Source: Gilliamella sp. wkB108 (GTDB taxonomy: Bacteria > Pseudomonadota > Gammaproteobacteria > Enterobacterales > Orbaceae). From it: DNA of 64,000 nt. Positions 46,370 to 54,284 of this stretch are shown here, piece by piece. The notes beneath the pieces were generated by a model. The model saw only the letters and a list, made by a program, of their open reading frames with translations. It had not been told where the DNA came from and ran no database searches. Location: positions 1 through 64,000 of the forward strand of contig NZ_LZGM01000090.1 of assembly GCF_001690195.1 (NCBI RefSeq). The letters run 5' to 3'. Each line of letters begins with the position of its first letter. The first letter of the stretch is position 1. Made by a program: the position numbers and the translations under genes.

Positions 46370-47698
46370 GTGACTAAAATGTTAAAATTTAGATTGAACC
46401 AACTAACCTTATATAAATTTATTTGGTTAGTTGGTTTGTCGATCTTTTTCTTTGCCAGTTACAATTTTGCCAATTGGTTTGCTTCAACCCGAAATAATGT
46501 AGGCAGTTTAGTTTTTGATTGGGAAGTGTCAATTCCGCTTTTACCTTGGTCTATTGTACCTTATTGGTCGATAGATGTTATGTATGGTCTGGCAATTTTA
46601 TTGACCCGCTCAAGACAATCACTTAAAACTCTCTGTTTACGTCTTTTGTCTGCACAAATTATTTGTATTATCTGTTTTTTGTTATTCCCACTTAAATTCA
46701 GTTTTGAACGGCCAGCTTTAGACGGATTATCTGGCTGGTTATTTGATATTCTAATGGGTTTTGATAAACCTTTTAATCAAGCTCCTTCGTTGCATATTAC
46801 TTTACTGGTCATCTTATGGGCATTTTATAATAGCTATCTTCGATCTTTTTGGCGTTACTTGTTACATTTTTGGTGTTTATTAATTGGTATATCGGTATTA
46901 ACTACTTGGCAACACCACTTTTTCGATATTCCGACTGGGATCTGGGTTGGATGTTTTTGTATATGGTTATGGCCTGCTAATGGATTATCCCCTTTAAAAA
47001 GGGTCCAACCACCTAAGCAATATTTGTGGTCTACGTTCTATTTTACCTGTTGTTTACTCTCTTTTGGCATCGCCATTTACTTACAATCATGGGGACTGTG
47101 GTTACTATGGTTGTCAGCGGCGTTTCTGCTTGTGTCAGCGAATTATCTGCTGTTAGGTGCAAAAGGATTTCAAAAACAGACTAACGGACATTTTAATTTA
47201 GCTGTAACACTTCTATATTTGCCATATTTTATCATTATGTGGATAAATTCACGTTTATGGACTTATAACAATCATGAGATAGATCATATTCACGAAACGA
47301 TTTATTTAGGACGTATCCCCTCAACTAGCATATTGATTAAAAATCAATTTATTTCAGTTGTGGATCTTTGTGCAGAGTTACCTATTGGTAGGTTTAATGG
47401 TCATTATTCGTTGATAGCTGTCCTTGATATGACGCCGTTAACGGCACAAGATTGTTGGAAAGCCGCAACTCTTATTGAACAATATTATTCACAAGGAAAA
47501 TTATTAGTTGATTGTGCCTTAGGTTATTCTCGAAGTGCAACTGCTATCATTGCCTGGTTATTAATGACGAAAAGGGCATCCAATATTGTTGATGCTATTA
47601 ATATAATAAAGGCTGGTCGTCCTAGTATTGTCATTTCAACACAACAACGACAAATTTTGGAAGATTGGATTGCTCAGCTTAATAATAGGGAACAATGA
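46370..47698 (+). CDS. ynbD: membrane PAP2-like and dual-specificity phosphatase fusion, YnbD-like
   Basis: A 442-residue protein. About eight helices (20-310) contain an incomplete PAP2/inositol-phosphotransferase-like pattern (APSLHIT, then TTWQHHFFDIPTG). The C-terminal domain (about 325-442) is a dual-specificity phosphatase with the CX5R loop DCALGYSRSA (Cys382, Arg388). This architecture matches E. coli YnbD. It may dephosphorylate the phospholipid product made by YnbA, as PgpB- or PTPMT1-type enzymes do; that is inference. It starts three bases after ynbC and overlaps the next gene by four bases (ATGA). Confidence 0.87.
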   Translation: MTKMLKFRLNQLTLYKFIWLVGLSIFFFASYNFANWFASTRNNVGSLVFDWEVSIPLLPWSIVPYWSIDVMYGLAILLTRSRQSLKTLCLRLLSAQIICIICFLLFPLKFSFERPALDGLSGWLFDILMGFDKPFNQAPSLHITLLVILWAFYNSYLRSFWRYLLHFWCLLIGISVLTTWQHHFFDIPTGIWVGCFCIWLWPANGLSPLKRVQPPKQYLWSTFYFTCCLLSFGIAIYLQSWGLWLLWLSAAFLLVSANYLLLGAKGFQKQTNGHFNLAVTLLYLPYFIIMWINSRLWTYNNHEIDHIHETIYLGRIPSTSILIKNQFISVVDLCAELPIGRFNGHYSLIAVLDMTPLTAQDCWKAATLIEQYYSQGKLLVDCALGYSRSATAIIAWLLMTKRASNIVDAINIIKAGRPSIVISTQQRQILEDWIAQLNNREQ

Positions 47699-48177
47699 TG
47701 TTAAAGAGTTATTCTGTCCAAACAACAGATCATATAAATAAAACCGCATTAGTCACTTTTTGTAGTCTACTTGGTTTGAGTAAAAAATTGGATAATTTTT
47801 CGCAGTTATTAACCATTTTAGTTATAGGTATTGGTATGATTGCAAGTTGGTGGTTTCATGCAGTTCTATTATCTATTTTTTGTGCAGTTATATTTATAAT
47901 TGGTGTAATTGCTAAATATTATGCCTTACGACTTTCTCTTGATAAAACACTATTTGATTACTTGTCTCAAAATCCAGAGCAATTGTCTGAAATACTACTC
48001 GAATTGGATGAGGCATTAGTGTCATTTAATTTAATCAAACCAAATTCGCAATCGCCTCGAACATTTGTCGATCGTCAGCATGGCACAATACAATTATTAA
48101 AAAAACAGTTAATAATGCTAATTATTCAGCTATTGTTATTAATCGTTACGCTTTTGACTGGCATTTTTTTGCAGTAA
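47695..48177 (+). CDS. small membrane protein of the ynb-type operon, unknown
   Basis: A 160-residue protein I do not recognise. It has two close hydrophobic helices (about 40-58 and 60-78), a soluble segment rich in Leu and Glu (about 80-130: DKTLFDYLSQNPEQLSEILL) and one C-terminal helix (about 137-159). The start overlaps the ynbD stop, so it is translationally coupled and clearly part of the operon; I do not recall it in the E. coli ynbABCD cluster. No catalytic motif is visible. It may be an assembly or regulatory subunit. ATG at 47698 is an alternative start. Confidence 0.75.
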   Translation: MMLKSYSVQTTDHINKTALVTFCSLLGLSKKLDNFSQLLTILVIGIGMIASWWFHAVLLSIFCAVIFIIGVIAKYYALRLSLDKTLFDYLSQNPEQLSEILLELDEALVSFNLIKPNSQSPRTFVDRQHGTIQLLKKQLIMLIIQLLLLIVTLLTGIFLQ

Positions 48178-48239
48178 ATAAACTGCTAGTTGCGTATTTA
48201 TAGCAAATTTTAAATTGAATTAGCGATAAGGGGAAAAAG

Positions 48240-49178
48240 ATGTCTAGTTACCAACATGATACATTATGGCTTTTTATGGGCATCGGGCTTTTTCTTGTTG
48301 TCGCTTCAATTATTGGTTGGATATTGAAAAGTCGTGTTAAAGCGCCTAATAGCGTAATTGATAATTTAAACACTCGTATTAATGCATGGTGGGTGATGGT
48401 GGTGATTATAGGTGTTGCTTTTTTACTTGGTAAATTGGCGGTGATTTTCCTATTTTTTGTCGCTTCAGGTCTGGCTTTACGCGAATTTCTTATTTTAACT
48501 CCAATTACACGTTATGATTACTATGCACTGTTATTTGCTTTTTATGTGGCACTTCCGGTGCAATACATCTTAGTGGCTGTATCATGGTATGGTCTATTCA
48601 GCATTTTTATTCCTGTTTACGTTTTTTTGTTACTCGCTATATTGGCTTCAATTACCGGATCAACCAATAACTTTTTAGAGCGAACCGCAGAGGTTCAATG
48701 GGGATTGATGATCACCGTATATAGTATTTCTTGCGTACCGGCATTGTTGGCATTAGAAATCAACAATTATCAAGATCGGAATTTATTACTTATCGCTTTT
48801 TTAATTTTGGTGGTACAACTTTCTGATGTATTACAATATGTATTTGGTAAGTTATTTGGTAAACATAAAATTGCCCCCAATTTATCACCTTCAAAAACGA
48901 TTGAAGGTTTTTTCGGAGGTGTTTTATCAGCAAGTTTTATCGGCGCCTGTCTTTTCTGGATAACGCCATTTGGCTTTATTCAAGCTGGCTTAATCTCTTT
49001 GCTCATCACCTTATTTGGTTTTATGGGAGGATTAGTAATGTCAGCTATAAAGCGAGATCGAGGAGTAAAAGATTGGGGTAATTTAATAGGTGGTCATGGT
49101 GGTATCTTAGATCGTCTAGATTCCGTCTGCTTTGCTGCGCCAATTTTTTTCCACGTTGTACGCTATTTTTGGGTGTAA
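48240..49178 (+). CDS. ynbB: CDP-diacylglycerol synthase (CdsA-like), YnbB-like
   Basis: Phosphatidate cytidylyltransferase family protein of 312 residues with about eight helices. The signature region is present: QYVFGKLFGKHKIAPNLSPS followed by KTIEGFFGG, and VKDWGNLIGGHGGILDRLDS with the metal-binding Asp residues. It would make CDP-diacylglycerol from phosphatidic acid and CTP, feeding the YnbA-type transferase. It resembles E. coli YnbB, a CdsA paralogue. AAGGGG precedes the ATG. Last gene of the lipid operon, 62 bases after the small membrane gene. Confidence 0.88.
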   Translation: MSSYQHDTLWLFMGIGLFLVVASIIGWILKSRVKAPNSVIDNLNTRINAWWVMVVIIGVAFLLGKLAVIFLFFVASGLALREFLILTPITRYDYYALLFAFYVALPVQYILVAVSWYGLFSIFIPVYVFLLLAILASITGSTNNFLERTAEVQWGLMITVYSISCVPALLALEINNYQDRNLLLIAFLILVVQLSDVLQYVFGKLFGKHKIAPNLSPSKTIEGFFGGVLSASFIGACLFWITPFGFIQAGLISLLITLFGFMGGLVMSAIKRDRGVKDWGNLIGGHGGILDRLDSVCFAAPIFFHVVRYFWV

Positions 49179-49328
49179 CGATTATCGAATATTCAAATAA
49201 TTATAGATAAAATAGACCAGTGCTGTTGTTAGTATAAAAAATTGCATGTAAAAAAGAGCAAAATGATTAAATTTATGATATAAATACACAAATTTAATTA
49301 ACTTAACAATATAAATAAGGACCTTATT

Positions 49329-49592
49329 ATGTTAAAAGAGCAAATGGTAGTTAAAAATTCAACTGGACTTCACGCACGCCCTGTAACAACGCTTGTTAAA
49401 TTGGCCGGTCGCTACAAATCAACAATTGAACTTGTTTATAATGAAAAAACCATTAAATTAAAAAGTATGATGGGTCTATTAGGTGCTGGCGTCAAAGGTG
49501 GCTCAACTGTTGAAATTATTTGTGATGGTGAAGACGAACAAGCCGCTATGGATGAAATTCGTGAACTTTTTGCTTCTGGCTTTGGCGAATAA
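49329..49592 (+). CDS. HPr family phosphocarrier protein, Firmicutes-like, orphan
   Basis: An 87-residue HPr. Active-site His15 lies in STGLHARP and Ser46 in IKLKSMMGLL, followed by GAGVKGGSTVEI. The Ser46 segment is far closer to B. subtilis HPr (NLKSIMGV) than to E. coli PtsH (SAKSLFKL), and the C-terminus ending GFGE recalls the Gram-positive protein. No ptsI, crr or other PTS gene is near, so it may be a second HPr in addition to a standard ptsH elsewhere. AAGGACC lies before the ATG. A strong hairpin follows. Confidence 0.9.
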   Translation: MLKEQMVVKNSTGLHARPVTTLVKLAGRYKSTIELVYNEKTIKLKSMMGLLGAGVKGGSTVEIICDGEDEQAAMDEIRELFASGFGE

Positions 49593-49629
49593 TAGCTGAA
49601 AAAGTAAACCGTAAGTTTTGTAAGATATT

Positions 49630-49657
49630 TATTCCGTCGATATTGATCGACGGAATA
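49630..49657. terminator. hairpin between HPr gene and APC permease
   Basis: TATTCCGTCGAT (49630-49641) and ATCGACGGAATA (49646-49657) form a perfect 12-bp stem with a 4-base loop between convergent genes. The flanks are not T-rich, but placement suggests a bidirectional terminator. Confidence 0.6.
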
Positions 49658-49709
49658 TTAAAAAAGACAGTACTAAGTAGTATAAAATAGAGATAATGAT
49701 CTGATTAAT

Positions 49710-51071
49710 TCAATCTTTGATAATAGAATTTAGTTCATTATGACCAATTGAAGGTAACATACATTTGAAACCTTTAGTCAGATAGACTAAATAAATAAAA
49801 CCAATTGCCAACCAAATTAAACCGACAATCATCGCCGTAGCATCAAGACTCGTCCATAACCATAATGAAAGTAGTACACCGATTAAAGGTAATAACCCAT
49901 ATTTAAAAATGGCAGTGCCTGTGCTACCTTTGACTTTACCTAGATAACTCTTAATGACACATAAGTTAACAAAAGTGAAAGCAACTAATGCACCAAAACT
50001 AATCATTGAGACAACAAGACTAAGTTCTAATACTAATGATAACAATGAAAAACATGCAACAAAAATAATAGATAGGTAAGGTGTTCTAAAACGATGATGA
50101 ATTTTATAAAAAATTTGTTTAGGTAACACTCCCTCTCGTCCCATTGCATAAAATATTCTTGATACACTAGTTTGAGCCGTCATCGCTGAAGCAAATACAC
50201 CAGTTAAATAGGCTGCTTGAAAGAAGTTATACATAAAGTTGCCACTTAGGTGACTGATTTCGCCAACACGGCGAACAACATATAAACTTGCAATGTCTTC
50301 TTTACCAATCAGGTCACTCCAAATCGGGTAAGCTAAGTGCGCACTATAAGAGACAATTAAAAAGATACCGCCAGCTATGGCTACCGTCCACAGTATTGCT
50401 CTAGGTAATGATTTTTGTGCATCATTTGATTCTTCAGCTAACGTAGCTATGGCATCAAAGCCTAGAAAAGCAAGGCAAAGCACCGCAGCGCCCGAAAGTA
50501 AACCACTAAAATCATGTGGACTGATTTGAAGTGGTTTTAGCATTGTTTCTGGCGAATGATCGACATTGGTGAAAGCTAAAAAAACAAATAATACAATAAA
50601 AATTAATTGAACAATGATTAATGTAAAATTGACAGAGTTAATTAATTTGATACCTATAAAGTTTAAAAGACTTACACTGATTAACGCTCCTAATACAAAA
50701 ACATAAGCTGGTATAAAAGGAAATGTATCATGCAGGTAAATGCCTAAAACCAAATAATTTAATATTGGTAAAAATAGGTAATCAAGAATTTGCGCCCAAC
50801 CCACTAAAAAACCAATTTTCCCGCCAAACGTATATTGCACGTATGAATAGGCAGAGCCAGCAATAGGTAATTTATTTGCCATACGGCAATAACTCAATGC
50901 TGTGAAAAAGATCATTGCAAGGGTGATAATATAGGCTATAGGTAAGTGTCCATTGCTTAAAACTGTAACTTGCCCATAAGTGGTAAAGATCCCTAAAGGA
51001 ACCATGTAAGCTAAACCAAATGCAATCAATGCAGGTGTGGTTAAAACTCGTTTCATTTTTATTGTGGACAT
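49710..51071 (-). CDS. APC family amino acid/putrescine permease, PuuP/YgjI-like
   Basis: A 453-residue twelve-helix permease. TTPALIAFGLAYMVPLGIFTTYG in helix 1, AGSAYSYVQYTFGGKIGFLVGW, LGFDAIATLAEESNDAQKSLPRAI in helix 6 and ASAMTAQTSVSRIFYAMGREGVLP match the PuuP-like part of the family, so the substrate may be putrescine or an amino acid. The frame runs to 51215, but the ATG at 51071 has AGAGGAG 7 bases upstream and begins at the family N-terminus (MSTIKMKRVLTTPAL). Single gene, convergent with the HPr gene. Confidence 0.88.
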   Translation of the reverse strand: MSTIKMKRVLTTPALIAFGLAYMVPLGIFTTYGQVTVLSNGHLPIAYIITLAMIFFTALSYCRMANKLPIAGSAYSYVQYTFGGKIGFLVGWAQILDYLFLPILNYLVLGIYLHDTFPFIPAYVFVLGALISVSLLNFIGIKLINSVNFTLIIVQLIFIVLFVFLAFTNVDHSPETMLKPLQISPHDFSGLLSGAAVLCLAFLGFDAIATLAEESNDAQKSLPRAILWTVAIAGGIFLIVSYSAHLAYPIWSDLIGKEDIASLYVVRRVGEISHLSGNFMYNFFQAAYLTGVFASAMTAQTSVSRIFYAMGREGVLPKQIFYKIHHRFRTPYLSIIFVACFSLLSLVLELSLVVSMISFGALVAFTFVNLCVIKSYLGKVKGSTGTAIFKYGLLPLIGVLLSLWLWTSLDATAMIVGLIWLAIGFIYLVYLTKGFKCMLPSIGHNELNSIIKD

Positions 51072-51481
51072 GACTTTGCTCCTCTGTCCAAAAAAACAAT
51101 AAAAAACTACTAAGTATAGTTTTGCCTTTTTACCCGCTAAAAGCGGCAGGGAATTTTCCCACATTATTGTAAATATGCAAGCCAATTTTTTGTTAATTAA
51201 TGGAAAAGTGAACAATTTGCTAAATTTGGGATTATGTATGAACTAAATTTAGGCATGTCAAAATAAAAAAAGGGTCTCGGGAAATAAATGACTGTATGTT
51301 TATTCGTATTTATCTGTGTCGAAATAGCGTGTTAGTTAGCTAGTTTTTATCAATTAGAAGAATATATTTATCGCATCAATCCCTGTTATATCTATTAAAT
51401 TAACAAACAATGTCATTAATCAAAATCTTTTATCATTGATTTTATGATAGCAAAAGTGAAATTTATTTAACTGGTGTAACA
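51072..51481. other. spacer upstream of the APC permease
   Basis: AT-rich, no gene seen; it should hold the permease promoter. Confidence 0.35.
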
Positions 51482-51655
51482 ATGTTTGTTGCAGATGTGA
51501 TGGCTCATGAGCAAGAGATAGAGATGAAAGTTCTACCTAATAATATTGTATTGTTTCATGCTAAAAGCAGTGTGGTTAAAACGCTTTTCATTGCAATACC
51601 TAAAAATAGTACAGGTGTCGTTTGGAACAATAATAAAGTGAAATTAAGTGTTTAA
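51482..51655 (+). pseudogene. 57-codon frame, possibly part of a decayed gene
   Basis: ATG to TAA gives MFVADVMAHEQEIEMKVLPN followed by 37 more residues (ending KVKLSV). There is no signal peptide or good ribosome-binding site. Just after it a second short stretch in another frame (about 51675-51776, containing NQDHLIIIANLASNLVMDDF) also looks protein-like, as if a single gene had been split by frameshifts. I cannot name a family. The remaining bases to 51886 hold nothing recognisable. Confidence 0.3.
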
Positions 51656-51886
51656 ATTAATTCTTCTGAACAGCTAACCAAGACCATTTAATCATAATTG
51701 CTAATTTAGCTTCTAATTTAGTTATGGATGATTTTGTCGACAATTTACTTAACAGTGACAAATACTATTGTTGATAAAATTCGAGGTTTGTAGGAATAAT
51801 AAAGAGATTGTGGCTATTTTATATTTTAGCAAAAAGAATGTAGTTGACCACTATGATGCCAATGAAGTGGAATAACGTTCGATATT

Positions 51887-51921
51887 ATAATCAACACCGA
51901 TATTTTATCGGTGTTGATTAT
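51887..51921. terminator. 15-bp perfect hairpin downstream of the amidohydrolase gene
   Basis: ATAATCAACACCGAT (51887-51901) and ATCGGTGTTGATTAT (51907-51921) pair perfectly around ATTTT, 36 bases past the amidohydrolase stop. Weak T-run on the minus side, so terminator is the best but not the only reading. Confidence 0.55.
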
Positions 51922-51956
51922 GTACTGTAAAAATGATAGACGTTAACGAGTCTGTA

Positions 51957-53639
51957 TTATTGTTGGTTATAAACTGTTTTACCGCCAACAATAGTCGTTA
52001 AGACTTTTACTTTACTTATTTCAGTTGCAGGAATAGTAAACGGATTACGATCTAAAATAATTAGATCGGCAAATTTACCTTTTTCAATCGAGCCGATATA
52101 CTTATCTTGTTTTAACACATATGCGGCATTAATTGTTGCACAACGTAACACTTCGTTAACCGTTAAATTGCGATCGCTATTTAAACGAGGATAATCGGGA
52201 CTAATTTGCCTTGTCATGGCAATTTGAAAATCATACCACTCATTTAAAGGATCAATTGGCCAATCACTACCGAATGCACATTTAACTCCGGCATCGATAT
52301 ATTGACCGTGTGCCTCTAAACCATTGTAACGTTCTGAACCAAACAGTGTTTGATACTGCTCAATCATTGCTGAACTGCATCCTGCCCATTGAAATGAAAA
52401 TACTACCGAAGTATTTAATTGTTTATATCTGGCAAACTGATGCATAGCACTTAATTCATTGTGGGCAGTACTAGGGCGAATATCGGCATCAGGTAATACT
52501 TGACGCATTTTTTCAATGGCATTAAGCACAACTTCAATCGCTCCTTCACCTACCGTATGCATATGTGGATGAAAGCCTGCTTTTGCTGATTCGAGAATTA
52601 ATGCATCTAACATTTCAGTTGAATAGTAAAGATCACCATAGCGATCTTTTTCAGTCGCTAAATGATAGGGCTTAAGTAGACGAGCGGTCATTAGTGGTGC
52701 TTGCATAACACCGTCAACAAACAGTTTAGTATGGGAAATTTTGATTCCGGGTTTCGGTTGCCAGTTTTTATCATCATAACGTTTGGCAAACTGTTTAACT
52801 TTATTCACTACATTAGGAATATCCTCAATGGTAGAAATATCACCCGGCGGTAATTCACGTGCGCCAAATAACCGAATGGATAATTGGTCATGTTGTTGAA
52901 GATTTAAATATGCATCAGCTTGTAACTCGGTAATTCGTGCATCCATTACTGCCGTGACGCCTTGTTTATTTAGTTCTGTTTGCGACAATTTGGCAATATT
53001 AACCGCTTGTTCAGCAGTTATTTTAGAAATACTATCAAATGCACGCATTGCTGGTGCATCTTCTAAAATACCATTTAATTCTCCGTCGTGAGTGCGACCT
53101 ATTTTTCCATCTGATGGCTCTGGTGTATTTCTGTCAAATCCAAATTTTTCTAATGCGATACTATTTGCAACGAGTGTGTGACAATCGTTGGAAAAGAGAA
53201 TAACAGGGCGTTTAGTGTTAAGTTTATCAAGATCAAAACGAGTAATATCTGTGCCAATGGGCAAAACTTCTTGCCTCAACCAACCGCGAACTTGCAACCA
53301 ACTGTCACTATTTTTTGTAATATCTTCGTCTAAATATTTTTGAATAATTGCTAAAGTAGCATCTACGGTTAAACTCTGATAATTTAAATTACAAGAGGAT
53401 AATTGCGTTCCACCCCAAAAAGTATGAAGATGAGTATCAATGATCCCAGGCATCATGGTTTTACCCTGTAGGTCATAAATGGTCGTATGATGATCAACGA
53501 AATTACTGTTATTTATTTCTTTGGTACTACCTATTGCAGTAATATACCCATTTTCAATCGCGACTGCTTCACACACACTATCATGTTGATCAGCGGTATA
53601 AATATAGCCGTTTATATAAATAACATCAGCTTTAGCCAT
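51957..53639 (-). CDS. amidohydrolase family 3 protein, YtcJ-like
   Basis: A 560-residue metal-dependent hydrolase. The N-terminal and C-terminal strands form the small domain (ADVIYINGYIYTAD; KGKFADLIILDRNPF). The barrel shows metal ligands in PGIIDTHLHTFWGG (His72, His74 region), the Lys or carboxylated-Lys region, HMHTVGEGA, STAHNEL and the catalytic Asp in FGSDWPIDPLNEW. The group includes YtcJ and N-substituted formamide deformylase types; the substrate is not predictable. AAAGGAATC precedes the ATG. Single gene. Confidence 0.85.
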   Translation of the reverse strand: MAKADVIYINGYIYTADQHDSVCEAVAIENGYITAIGSTKEINNSNFVDHHTTIYDLQGKTMMPGIIDTHLHTFWGGTQLSSCNLNYQSLTVDATLAIIQKYLDEDITKNSDSWLQVRGWLRQEVLPIGTDITRFDLDKLNTKRPVILFSNDCHTLVANSIALEKFGFDRNTPEPSDGKIGRTHDGELNGILEDAPAMRAFDSISKITAEQAVNIAKLSQTELNKQGVTAVMDARITELQADAYLNLQQHDQLSIRLFGARELPPGDISTIEDIPNVVNKVKQFAKRYDDKNWQPKPGIKISHTKLFVDGVMQAPLMTARLLKPYHLATEKDRYGDLYYSTEMLDALILESAKAGFHPHMHTVGEGAIEVVLNAIEKMRQVLPDADIRPSTAHNELSAMHQFARYKQLNTSVVFSFQWAGCSSAMIEQYQTLFGSERYNGLEAHGQYIDAGVKCAFGSDWPIDPLNEWYDFQIAMTRQISPDYPRLNSDRNLTVNEVLRCATINAAYVLKQDKYIGSIEKGKFADLIILDRNPFTIPATEISKVKVLTTIVGGKTVYNQQ

Positions 53640-53766
53640 TATTGGTGATTCCTTTAAATAGAGATCAAAATCAAAGATGAAACGATAGCAGATTTATAAA
53701 AAATTTGTCAAATGCAATAATTTTCTTTATTGTGTGAGGGGATTATGCTACAAATAATCTATCTTA

Positions 53767-53779
53767 GTTACAGCGTCAC
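53767..53779. promoter_or_regulatory. matS-like MatP site at the matP start
   Basis: GTTACAGCGTCAC matches the E. coli matS consensus GTGACRNYGTCAC at all but the third position. It lies 11 bases before the matP ATG, where it would cover the translation start region or promoter. Possible autoregulation, unproven. Confidence 0.45.
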
Positions 53780-53790
53780 ATGGTAAACAG

Positions 53791-54255
53791 ATGAAATATC
53801 AACAACTAGAAAACCTTGAATGTGGTTGGAAGTGGCACTATCTAGTAAAAAGGCATTCAGAAGGTGAGCCGATTACTCGCTATATAGAAAAAAGCGCAGC
53901 TCAACATGCCGTTAATGAATTATTGCTACTAGAACGTAATCCAACCGGTGTGGTTGACTGGATTAAACAGCATTTAAACCCCGATTTAGATAATCGCATG
54001 AAGCAAACAATTCGGGCAAAACGAAAACGACATTTTAATGCAGAGCAACAGCATACCAGAAAAAAATCGATTGATTTGGAATTTCTAGTTTGGCAACGAT
54101 TAGCGAATCTAGCCAAAAGAAGGCGTTCTACGTTGTCAGAAACGATTACGCAACTAATTGAAGATGCTGAGCAGAAAGAGCAATATGCAACCAAAGTATC
54201 GACAATTAAAGATGATTTACTATCACTACTTGATGTAAAACAAGATAGTAAATAA
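53791..54255 (+). CDS. matP: macrodomain Ter protein MatP
   Basis: DNA-binding protein that organises the chromosome terminus by binding matS sites and linking to ZapB at the division septum. The 154 residues match E. coli Mat[18 protein letters not shown], the four-helix N-terminal domain, [18 protein letters not shown], and the ribbon-helix-helix [20 protein letters not shown] with [12 protein letters not shown] and a coiled C-terminus. The ribosome-binding site is weak and a matS-like site sits just upstream. It lies 29 bases before topA and may share a transcript with it. Confidence 0.95.
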   Translation: MKYQQLENLECGWKWHYLVKRHSEGEPITRYIEKSAAQHAVNELLLLERNPTGVVDWIKQHLNPDLDNRMKQTIRAKRKRHFNAEQQHTRKKSIDLEFLVWQRLANLAKRRRSTLSETITQLIEDAEQKEQYATKVSTIKDDLLSLLDVKQDSK

Positions 54256-54284
54256 TACAAACAACAGAATAAATAGGTTTAATT

